From assembly GCA_014240375.1 (NCBI GenBank), contig JAAZXB010000005.1, forward strand, positions 133,082 through 189,208: DNA of 56,127 nt, written 5' to 3'. Source of the stretch: Planctomycetota bacterium (GTDB taxonomy: Bacteria > Planctomycetota > UBA8108 > UBA1146). Numbering within the stretch: position 1 is the first letter of the stretch; the number at the start of each line of letters is the position of its first letter. A program made the translations under genes and the position numbers. This document shows positions 1 to 6,869 of the stretch, piece by piece. The notes below the pieces were generated by a model that saw only the letters and a program-made list of their open reading frames with translations, was not told where the DNA came from and ran no database searches.

Positions 1-48
1 AAGCCAGGCCGCCTCGTTCACTCACAAGCATCCAGGAAGAACCTGCGC

Positions 49-885
49 TTACAACTGCACCGTCACCCTCAGGTAGGTGGCGCGAATCTGGAGAGTATCC
101 TTCGCTGAAAGATTATGAGCGTGGGTCAAATCCGTCAACTGTCGGTGGAGTTCGGCTTCGTTGCCAGAGGCTCTCGCCGCTTCGTAGGCGTTCATCGTTG
201 GCCCGTAGTAATCCTTCATGATGTTCACCCAGTCATCTTCGCCGCGGCTGGAGGAAGTGAACTGGAAGGTGTCTTTCTCGATGGAGATCCGGTCCGCTTC
301 TATGCCGGCGCTTCCAAACCGCTCCAGCACATTCGTCTCGACGCCCCAGAGCATCGGACTGATGAACCCTTCGGGGGGAGGCGGAGTGAATGCACTGCTG
401 ATCTTCAGGACATCGGAAACGAATGAAGTCGGATCGTTTGGAATCCAGTTGCCCATGACGATACGACCGCCAGGCTGGGTGACGCGGACCATTTCTCGGG
501 CGACATCGAATGGCTTCGGGCAGAACATGGCGCCGAAGATGGAAATCGTCAGGTCAAAGGCATTGTCAGGGACAGCGGTCAGAGCGCTCGCATCGCCATT
601 TTCGAAGCGTAGCTTCTCAAGACCTGCCGCCTGGGCACGTGCGTTGCCGGCATCGACCAGATTTCTGGCAATGTCGATCCCCAGGACATCAGCGCCGTGT
701 TGGGCCAGCGGCACGGCGGTGGTCCCGTCGCCACAACCGAGGTCGAGCACTCGCATCTGAGGGGTCACACCGAGCGAGTCCACAAGGGCGGCACCAGGCT
801 CGCGCATGAAGGCTTCCGCGATGACCGAGAAGTCACCCTTTTCCCACAGTTGTTGATTTGGATTGGTACAGGATTGTTCTGTCAT
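49..885 (-). CDS. Class I SAM-dependent methyltransferase
   Basis: Protein of 278 aa with the classical Rossmann methyltransferase motif I, VLDLGCGDGTTAVPLA (about residues 46-61), followed by the acidic motif II region (LGIDIA) and a motif with FENGDASAL, so it binds S-adenosylmethionine and resembles the UbiE/Methyltransf_11/25 families. The substrate cannot be read from the sequence. The ATG at 885 has GGGAG 4 nt upstream. It stands alone: the rhodanese gene lies about 180 bp upstream on the same strand, separated by a short 11-bp tandem repeat. No partner gene indicates a pathway. The family call is firm, the role unknown. Confidence 0.85.
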   Translation of the reverse strand: MTEQSCTNPNQQLWEKGDFSVIAEAFMREPGAALVDSLGVTPQMRVLDLGCGDGTTAVPLAQHGADVLGIDIARNLVDAGNARAQAAGLEKLRFENGDASALTAVPDNAFDLTISIFGAMFCPKPFDVAREMVRVTQPGGRIVMGNWIPNDPTSFVSDVLKISSAFTPPPPEGFISPMLWGVETNVLERFGSAGIEADRISIEKDTFQFTSSSRGEDDWVNIMKDYYGPTMNAYEAARASGNEAELHRQLTDLTHAHNLSAKDTLQIRATYLRVTVQL

Positions 886-1019
886 GGTCTCCCACTTTCT
901 TCATTGGAAATTAACGAATGGCGGGGGCAACACCATCAAAGATACTCGCAAGAGGATACACGACAAGTTCAAGGACTTCCAAGGTCACTATTTCTCTGCG
1001 AAGTATCCTGCAGAATCGG

Positions 1020-1052
1020 TTCGCACGAGGTTCGCACGAGGTCCGCAAGAGG
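1020..1052. repeat. 11-bp tandem repeat, three copies
   Basis: Three head-to-tail copies of an 11-bp unit (TTCGCACGAGG twice, then TCCGCAAGAGG with two changes) lie between the rhodanese stop and the methyltransferase start, on the upstream side of the methyltransferase. The unit length is about one helical turn. No protein-binding site is recognised. Confidence 0.7.
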
Positions 1053-1065
1053 TCTGTGTGCAGTC

Positions 1066-1464
1066 CTAGCGACGTGTGGTGGGAAGACCTCGAGATGACC
1101 AGCCGGGGAATGTCACATTTCCCAGTACATCCGTTTCACCGATGAATCCGCCCCTCATGTCATGAAGGTTGACGTACCCCTCGGCGGTGAGAAGATCCGC
1201 AGCTTTCTGAGATCGACCGCCCTTCTGGCAGCAGAGAATGATTCGACAATCCGCATCCATTTCAGAATTGACCGAATCGACAAAATCTGGATTCATGCGG
1301 ATTCCGACTCCACCATCCCCGCGGATCATCACGGGAATATTTCGAGAGTTGGGGACATGGCCCTTGGAGTACTCTTCGGGCATCCGAACATCGAGAAATA
1401 CATATTCTTGATCGGAGTTCATCAGTTCGTTGGCACGGTCTGGATCGATTCTCTTTACACCCAC
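1066..1464 (-). CDS. Rhodanese-like domain protein
   Basis: Single-domain rhodanese of 132 aa. The N-terminal half carries the FLDVRMPEEYSKGHVPNS segment (residues about 23-40) and the active-site loop is CQKGGRS, matching the C-x-x-G-x-R loop that carries persulfide sulfur, so it is predicted to be a cytoplasmic sulfurtransferase or sulfur carrier. The start is GTG at 1464, supported by a strong GGGGGA about 6 nt upstream. After the domain there is a short basic tail. It is monocistronic by spacing (274 bp from the upstream CPBP gene). The acceptor is unknown. Confidence 0.85.
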   Translation of the reverse strand: MGVKRIDPDRANELMNSDQEYVFLDVRMPEEYSKGHVPNSRNIPVMIRGDGGVGIRMNPDFVDSVNSEMDADCRIILCCQKGGRSQKAADLLTAEGYVNLHDMRGGFIGETDVLGNVTFPGWSSRGLPTTRR

Positions 1465-1491
1465 GAAAGTCCCCCTTCCTCTGACTGTCGA

Positions 1492-1509
1492 GCTGGCCTC
1501 ACGGCCAGC
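1492..1509 (-). terminator. Hairpin downstream of the queG-CPBP pair
   Basis: A perfect 7-bp stem, GCTGGCC/GGCCAGC, with a TCAC loop (on the plus strand) lies between the CPBP gene stop (1739) and the rhodanese start. It has no T-tract, so it is only a candidate terminator or RNA stabilising hairpin. The rest of 1510-1738 shows no gene that I can support. Confidence 0.35.
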
Positions 1510-1738
1510 CGTTGCCAGGGCACTACTCTTTGAATCCCACGCTCAATCGGAATCGAATCCGTACCAGAAGACGGACCCGAGATCACCCACAGTGATCTGG
1601 CGACTCTCTCAGGATGGTCCTTGGTTTTGCGCCAGGAGTCCCTCGCCCACAGGCAGATCAGCAGTACGCTGACACTCACGGAATCTGGAAATTCTGCCCT
1701 CAGGAACGGATGCATCGTCGGTCGAAGAGGGGCTGCTG

Positions 1739-2314
1739 TCAACCGGCGGGATCGGCGGATGGGGGAGATAATGGCCGGCTGAGCCGATTCAAGCCGATCC
1801 AGTTGACCGCAAAGTGGGCACCGATGGCCCCAGGAAGACCTGCGGTGGGCCACTGCGCCAGTCTCCCCAGCGCCAGTCCTGCGAGCATCGCGATCAACGG
1901 CCAGGCACCGAGGCGTCGATCTCCGGTCCAGTGGGCCAGACCAAAGAGTGAACTGGCGATGAAGATCCCGAGAAAAGGCTGCAGGAGTCCCCGGAACAGT
2001 AATTCCTCGGAGACCGACGAGATCAGCGCTAGCACCAGCACTTCGATGGGGGTACTGCCCTCGAATAACTCGGCCAAGCGAGACTCCAACTGGCGTGCAT
2101 CACGCCAGACCCGCGGCAAGATCTGCGAAAGCAGCGAAGCTACCGAGCCCAGTACAAGTCCGATCAGTAGTCCCAGCAAGATGTTCTCGGGAGGGTCCTG
2201 GGTCCACTTCAGGGGGTCGGAGAGATAGATTCCAATCAGGGCGATGACCCCCATCGATCCGTGGAAGTAAAGGGAAGCCCGGAAAACCTGGCGTGGGCCA
2301 GCAGGAGTGGTCAT
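1739..2314 (-). CDS. CPBP family intramembrane metalloprotease
   Basis: Hydrophobic 191-aa protein with the three signature motifs of the CPBP (CAAX protease and bacteriocin-processing, Abi) family: EELLFRG (EExxxR, about residues 103-109), SLFGLAHW (FxxxH, about 121-128) and HFAVNW (HxxxN, about 168-173). These Glu and His residues would bind the catalytic zinc in the membrane. Substrates of bacterial CPBP proteins are mostly unknown. The ATG at 2314 overlaps the queG TGA in an ATGA arrangement, so it is translationally coupled to queG, a pairing with no obvious functional logic. Confidence 0.85.
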   Translation of the reverse strand: MTTPAGPRQVFRASLYFHGSMGVIALIGIYLSDPLKWTQDPPENILLGLLIGLVLGSVASLLSQILPRVWRDARQLESRLAELFEGSTPIEVLVLALISSVSEELLFRGLLQPFLGIFIASSLFGLAHWTGDRRLGAWPLIAMLAGLALGRLAQWPTAGLPGAIGAHFAVNWIGLNRLSRPLSPPSADPAG

Positions 2315-3261
2315 TTTGAGGGGCCTTCTCTCTCCTCGAGAATCTTGCGGGCATTCCGTATCAATCCCTGATGACCGGCACGGGTGATGGGGGTTCCGGA
2401 GTACTGATCCAGCCAGTCTTCATGGCTGATGGACGAGATCTTTTCGAGATCAGTGGGCGGAATTCTGGGAACCAGTTCCGGGTGAATCTCTGGAATGAGT
2501 CGCGCAGGGCGGTGGTTCCATGGACACACTTCCTGGCAGCGATCACAGCCAAGGAGCCAGTCAGAAAGTCGAACTTGTTCCGGAAAGGGCCCTCGATGTT
2601 CAACATTCCAGTGAGTGATGCAGTCTTTAGAGTCGATGACTCGGGGCGTTCGCAAGGCATCTGTGGGACAAGCATCGATACATCGAGTGCATTCACCACA
2701 GCGGTCTTCAACAGGTGAAGTGATAGGAAGGGGTCGATCGGTCACGACCGTCCCGAGGAAGAAATAACTTCCGATGTCGAGATCGATCACCAGGCTGTTC
2801 TTTCCGATCCAACCCACTCCGGCCAGTTGCGCCCAGTCCCTTTCCAGCAGCGGAGATGAGTCCACGGTGTACCAACTGTTCCACTCACCATCTTCAGTGA
2901 CGAAGCGGCTCAATTGCTCGAGCATTGGTTTCATGACCTTGTGGTAATCTCGACCCTGTGCATATCGTGCAATCTTGCCTTCCTCCGGATCCTGGTCATC
3001 TGAACTGGAATATGGAAGAGTGACCACGATCACACTCCTGGCACCGGGGAGCGACTCTCTCGGGTCGATCCTGCGCTCGACATTGCGGGTCATCCACTCC
3101 ATCGATCCGTGCTTTCCGGTGTCGATCCAATCGAGAAAGTGATCTGCATGTGGGGATCGACCGGCAGCGGCAATCCCGAGGGAGTAGAATCCGATCTCGA
3201 GAGCTTTATCTCGCAAGTTGGCAATCGTGTTGGCCTGTGGATCTGGGTCTAACGGGCTCAT
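2311..3261 (-). CDS. queG: Epoxyqueuosine reductase QueG
   Basis: Predicted cobalamin-dependent, iron-sulfur enzyme that reduces epoxyqueuosine to queuosine in tRNA, the last step of queuosine synthesis. The sequence shows the N-terminal QueG domain (GIAAAG, then the RRIDPRESLPGARSVIVV segment) and two 4Fe-4S ferredoxin motifs: CGECTRCIDACPTDAL and, after an insertion, CDRCQEVCPWNH, the exact QueG pattern. The frame is open to 3333, but the ATG at 3261 (MSPLDPDP) is preferred because GGGAG lies just before it and the upstream extension is not QueG-like; this gives 316 aa. It is divergent from the UbiA-family gene. Confidence 0.92.
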   Translation of the reverse strand: MSPLDPDPQANTIANLRDKALEIGFYSLGIAAAGRSPHADHFLDWIDTGKHGSMEWMTRNVERRIDPRESLPGARSVIVVTLPYSSSDDQDPEEGKIARYAQGRDYHKVMKPMLEQLSRFVTEDGEWNSWYTVDSSPLLERDWAQLAGVGWIGKNSLVIDLDIGSYFFLGTVVTDRPLPITSPVEDRCGECTRCIDACPTDALRTPRVIDSKDCITHWNVEHRGPFPEQVRLSDWLLGCDRCQEVCPWNHRPARLIPEIHPELVPRIPPTDLEKISSISHEDWLDQYSGTPITRAGHQGLIRNARKILEEREGPSK

Positions 3262-3370
3262 CGGCTCCCTGTATTTCATTTCAGTTCTTTGCAGGAGGGA
3301 GAGTATAAGGTGTGTTCGGTGGAATTGACCCAACTACGTCATCGAGCAGGGTGGTATCCTCGAGCACGCG

Positions 3371-3378
3371 GAGGAGGG
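3371..3378 (+). promoter_or_regulatory. Shine-Dalgarno site fixing a TTG start
   Basis: GAGGAGGG ends 4 nt before TTG at 3383. No in-frame ATG lies near the conserved N-terminus of the UbiA-family protein, so this strong ribosome-binding site supports the TTG start. Confidence 0.65.
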
Positions 3379-3382
3379 CAAG

Positions 3383-4246
3383 TTGTTGACCGCCTACATC
3401 TCGTTGATCAGGCCCCACCACTGGGTCAAGAATCTGTTCGTACTGCTTCCCGTGCCCTATGCCATAGCGGCAGGCGTGGAACTCGATGAGTGGTCTTTTC
3501 TACAGGGCCTGCTCGCCTTTTCTCTGGTTAATTCAGCGGTCTATTCTTTCAATGATGTGATCGATCGTGATCGCGATCGCTGTCATCCAGAAAAGAAGAA
3601 GAGACCGATTGCCGCCGGTCAGATCAGTCGGCGGTCTGGCCTCGTGACATCGAGTTCTCTCATCATCTTGGCGACGATTCTGACAGTGCTGGCAGATCTT
3701 GCGGGAAATGTTGCGCTCATCTCTTCTGGCTACCTGCTGCTGAACCTGATCTATTCCCTCTGGGGACGTGCAATCCCGGTGATCGATGTGCTCTTCCTCG
3801 CGGCCTTTTTCTTTCTTCGAATCCTCTATGGCTGCGCGTTGCTTGGGGTTGATCCCAGTGAACGACTGCTGGTGGGAGGCACCGGGATTGCGCTTCTGTT
3901 GGCGCTGGGGAAGCGGAGGGGAGAACTTCAGCTGGAATCGGCACCCCGTTTTCGTCAGAGTTTGAACGGTTATACCCAGAAAGGGATGGATCGCACCATC
4001 CAGATCCTGAGTTCTTTGGTTGTGTTGTTCTATTCAGAGTTTTGCTGGAGTTCCCCCAGTTACCTGGAAGCGAGATGGTGGTGGAGTTTGCCTCCTGTGT
4101 ATTGTGGGGTCCTGTACTACGTGCTGCGCATCCTGGTCGCAGGAGACCAGCGCTCCCCGGTCGAGATGGTTCTTCGATCTCCCTGGATTCAATTCTTTCT
4201 GTCATGCTGGGGCGCGCTGACCTGGATGAGTCTCGAATTGAACTAG
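3383..4246 (+). CDS. UbiA-family prenyltransferase (DPPR synthase-like)
   Basis: Polytopic membrane protein of 287 aa. It begins LTAYISLIRPHHWVKNLFV and carries the first Asp-rich motif NDVIDRDRDRCHPEKKKRP (about residues 52-70). The RPHHWVKN start and the HP-x-KKxRP-I-A-x-G stretch are typical of the decaprenyl-phosphate phosphoribosyltransferase branch of the UbiA family, which moves phosphoribose from PRPP to a polyprenyl phosphate. The second Asp motif expected of quinone-type enzymes is weak. About eight hydrophobic segments follow. The start is TTG with a strong Shine-Dalgarno. A role in making a polyprenyl-linked pentose donor for cell-surface glycans is an inference. Confidence 0.8.
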   Translation: MLTAYISLIRPHHWVKNLFVLLPVPYAIAAGVELDEWSFLQGLLAFSLVNSAVYSFNDVIDRDRDRCHPEKKKRPIAAGQISRRSGLVTSSSLIILATILTVLADLAGNVALISSGYLLLNLIYSLWGRAIPVIDVLFLAAFFFLRILYGCALLGVDPSERLLVGGTGIALLLALGKRRGELQLESAPRFRQSLNGYTQKGMDRTIQILSSLVVLFYSEFCWSSPSYLEARWWWSLPPVYCGVLYYVLRILVAGDQRSPVEMVLRSPWIQFFLSCWGALTWMSLELN

Positions 4247-4699
4247 AATCGGCATCCGGCTTTTTAAATATCCGCGTGAAAAAAAGTCATGAAAGACAGT
4301 TATCCTTCACCGGAAGAAGTTCCGCTGGTGGTCATCTTTGATTCAAACCGTATGCGTGGGGCGAGTTCGGACTATGGCTGGCGCCAATCATAAGGCTTGA
4401 AATTGCCAGTTTGAGGGTTTACAGTGTGGGTAGTGAGGTTCGGATATTGAAACGGTAACACTAGACTCGAATATCAAGTTGCGAAGAGTCAAGTGTCGCG
4501 AAGAGTGACCCTAGAGTGACCCTAGAGTGACCCTAGAGTGATTGAATGCGCTCTATTATTATTTTGATGTTGAATTCAGAGGAGTGGATCTCTGCTTCGA
4601 CTGTATGTTGCTATTAATATTTAAAATAGATACGCGATGGTTCAAATTATCAAGGTCTCTTTGATCATTGCCACTGTCGTAAGAGTTTGGTGAATTCTT
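4247..4699. other. AT-richer intergenic region upstream of the PAC2 gene
   Basis: About 450 bp without a supportable gene. It is visibly richer in A and T than its surroundings from about 4545 on. It contains GCGAAGAGT twice (4481-4489 and 4498-4506) and an 11-bp tandem repeat (4502-4540). A short minus-strand open frame here lacks coding character. No tRNA, riboswitch or clear terminator was recognised. Confidence 0.6.
4502..4540. repeat. 11-bp tandem repeat, 3.5 copies
   Basis: Three perfect copies of AGAGTGACCCT followed by a partial AGAGTG, lying about 160 bp upstream of the PAC2 start. The unit is one helical turn long, the same length as the repeat at 1020-1052 but unrelated in sequence. 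Confidence 0.85.
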
Positions 4700-5635
4700 A
4701 TGGTCGATAAGCACTATTTCCATCAGGTCCAGAAGAGCTCCTCGAAGGAAAAATGGCTCGTGGTCGGTTGGCCTGGAGTCTGCGGTGTCGCTTCCCAAGT
4801 AGTACAAAAATTGGACCAAGGATTTGGTGCCGAAACCAATTCCTTTTGTGATTCATCGCAGGAGTTTTCGCTGGATGAAATCGTCGTGAAAAATGGCGTG
4901 GCATTCCCGGGAAAGGTTCCAAATTTGATTTTCCGCCATGCGCCGCTGGGGGGTAGCCATGACCTGTTGCTCTTCCAACCCGAGCGTCATCCGGAAACCA
5001 ATGGCCTGGAAATGTGTAGAGGGGTGATGAAAGCGGCTATCGCTCTGGGTGTTCGTAAAGTCATTTCGTTCGCAGCTCAGCCAAGTACCGTCGATCCAAG
5101 ATCAATTCCTCGTGTCAAATTCTGTAGTTCTGACCCAGAGTTTGGAACTGAACTCAGCGCCAGGAAGATTGAGCCGTTGGAGGATGGCAAGATCAGGGGG
5201 CTCAATGGCCTGATCCTCATCGCGGCTCAAGAACATGGAATACCGGCAGCCTGTTTGATTGGTGAAGTGCCAACACTGGGCTTGCAGATGCTGAATCCAA
5301 AGACCATGAAAGTTCTCCTTTCTGCTTTCCTGGAGCTTTCGGGAACGAAATTGGATCTGAGCCACATGGATGAGACGATTCAGGTGTATGAGGAATACAT
5401 GCTTGAACTGGCAGACTCTATCGAGGGCTCTTTCTTGTCTGTGGATCCAACGACCAACCCTGAGTTACTTCGTGGCCAGCAATCGGAATTTGACGAAGCG
5501 AAACTGGAAGAACTATTTCAGGACGCAGGCGTCGATCGAGTCAATGCGATGTACCTGAAGTCGGAACTGGATCGATTGGACTTGTATACGCAGTATGAGG
5601 ATCGATTCCTCGACTTGTTCCGGGACTGTAGTTGA
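4700..5635 (+). CDS. PAC2 family protein
   Basis: Protein of 311 aa matching the PAC2 (proteasome assembly chaperone 2-like) fold: WLVVGWPGVCGVASQ near residue 18, a central HDLLLFQPERHP strand-loop, KVISFAAQPSTVD, and the GLNGLILIAAQEHGIPAACLIGEVP segment where the family has GxxGxLL and a conserved small-residue turn. A C-terminal acidic helical tail of about 70 residues follows. In archaea and actinobacteria PAC2 proteins occur with or without proteasomes; their biochemical role in bacteria is not established. The gene is monocistronic, preceded by the AT-rich repeat-bearing region and followed by a strong hairpin. Confidence 0.8.
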   Translation: MVDKHYFHQVQKSSSKEKWLVVGWPGVCGVASQVVQKLDQGFGAETNSFCDSSQEFSLDEIVVKNGVAFPGKVPNLIFRHAPLGGSHDLLLFQPERHPETNGLEMCRGVMKAAIALGVRKVISFAAQPSTVDPRSIPRVKFCSSDPEFGTELSARKIEPLEDGKIRGLNGLILIAAQEHGIPAACLIGEVPTLGLQMLNPKTMKVLLSAFLELSGTKLDLSHMDETIQVYEEYMLELADSIEGSFLSVDPTTNPELLRGQQSEFDEAKLEELFQDAGVDRVNAMYLKSELDRLDLYTQYEDRFLDLFRDCS

Positions 5636-5672
5636 CTGAGTATAGATTTTAAATAACGGGACTACCATCTCT

Positions 5673-5697
5673 GGCGACCCAGTGCTCCTGGGTCGCC
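5673..5697. terminator. Bidirectional hairpin between convergent genes
   Basis: A perfect 10-bp inverted repeat, GGCGACCCAG with CTGGGTCGCC, separated by a 5-nt loop, lies between the PAC2 stop (5635) and the stop of the convergent dockerin-like gene (5731). There is no adjacent T-run, so it is either a non-canonical terminator or an RNA 3'-end stabiliser serving both genes. Confidence 0.6.
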
Positions 5698-5730
5698 GGT
5701 CCCCATTCTGGAGCAGTTCAACCTGTCAAA

Positions 5731-6606
5731 TCAAAGCCCGATCTCGCAATCGAGATTGTCATCAGTCCAGTCGATCCCAGGGTTGGGGAATGGTACCCAG
5801 GGTCCTGGACCTCCGATGAAGAAGTAATAGAGCAGGAAAATAGCATCCGAGATGTCAGAGATTCCATCATCGTTGGCGTCCCCCGCATCCATGCAACTGG
5901 GTAGCGGTCCGTCGAGGAAGGTGTAATCGAGGTGAAAGATCGGATCTGCCATGTCGACCAGCGAATCCATGTTGACGTCTCCTCGGATGAAGACGGATTC
6001 CACCGGAGGTGCTCGGACTTCGATGGTACCAGGGATGAGATTAGATACCTGGACTGAATTACTTCCGATCACAAACATGTTCATGATCGGTGGAGTACCA
6101 AAGCCGTCCAGTGGAACAAAATTGATATCCTGGTCGAGAGAACCAGCACTGATTTCTCCGAGTAAATAGGCGATTTCCTGTGGATATCCCAGCGATGGAA
6201 CCGTCTGGCCCTCGAAGGGTGGAAGTGCATCGAAGAGCACCCCACAGATGATGGTCCCTGCAGTGGGATCGACCTGCTCCTGCACGTACTCTGCCTCGAT
6301 CGAGCCTACCAGGGAGCCATAGACATCGACAATCAGGTTTTCGATGGGCGTGGTCGTTGGAAATGCGATCGAGAAGGAGTAACCCTCGAGCAGGCCATCC
6401 CAGTCTCCCTCGATCGGAAGGCTGAAGGGCTGGCCCGCTTCGGTAGTGATGGTGCCGACTCGGATCATCGTTTCCTGGGCGAATCCGAGGGTGGATCCAG
6501 CACCGACGCTGATCATCCAGGCGAAGCAGATGAGGATCGCAGACGGTGCGTTGGACCTCGAGGTGGTAGCGCCAACCTCTGGCCGAATATTGTCATAATC
6601 ACTCAT
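5731..6606 (-). CDS. Secreted protein with C-terminal dockerin-like repeats
   Basis: About 291 aa from the preferred ATG at 6606 (the frame is open to 6636). A hydrophobic stretch ending LGFAQ gives a signal peptide. The middle (about 35-190) is a beta-rich domain of cohesin-like appearance. The C-terminal 90 residues hold two calcium-binding loop repeats, RGDVNMDSLVDMADP and GDANDDGISDISDAI, a dockerin type-I-like pair, followed by the family tail ending DDNLDCEIGL. This tail is very common in secreted planctomycete proteins, where the partner is unknown; cellulosome function is not implied. Convergent with the PAC2 gene and divergent from the aconitase gene. Confidence 0.75.
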   Translation of the reverse strand: MSDYDNIRPEVGATTSRSNAPSAILICFAWMISVGAGSTLGFAQETMIRVGTITTEAGQPFSLPIEGDWDGLLEGYSFSIAFPTTTPIENLIVDVYGSLVGSIEAEYVQEQVDPTAGTIICGVLFDALPPFEGQTVPSLGYPQEIAYLLGEISAGSLDQDINFVPLDGFGTPPIMNMFVIGSNSVQVSNLIPGTIEVRAPPVESVFIRGDVNMDSLVDMADPIFHLDYTFLDGPLPSCMDAGDANDDGISDISDAIFLLYYFFIGGPGPWVPFPNPGIDWTDDNLDCEIGL

Positions 6607-6869
6607 CGAACCCCCTGGAACCAAGCGGGCTTGCATGGATCCAAAATACTAGAATCACTCCCTGAGAGATCAACTAGAGGATAAGGTGACCAGAGCGATC
6701 GATTACACGAGCCTGGAGCCACCGATCCTGATGATAACTGCTGGACGGCGTGGCTCAAGCACCAGGATGGTCAACTCTGGCTTCGACGGGGCCTGACGAG
6801 ACGGTCCAGTAGAGGTGTACAGGATCACTGGCGGCAGAATAGAACCGCGCTTCGTGATGGGAGCCAGTA

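Noticed and set aside
1455..1853. Minus-strand 132-codon frame between CPBP and rhodanese genes
   Set aside because: Overlaps the CPBP 3' end in another frame, Arg/Ser/Pro-rich composition with no motif.
4559..4819. Minus-strand 86-codon frame in the AT-rich region
   Set aside because: Overlaps the PAC2 start antisense and has no Shine-Dalgarno or domain.
5731..6606. Cellulosome component
   Set aside because: Dockerin-like repeats are widespread in planctomycete secreted proteins and no scaffoldin or cellulase is nearby.
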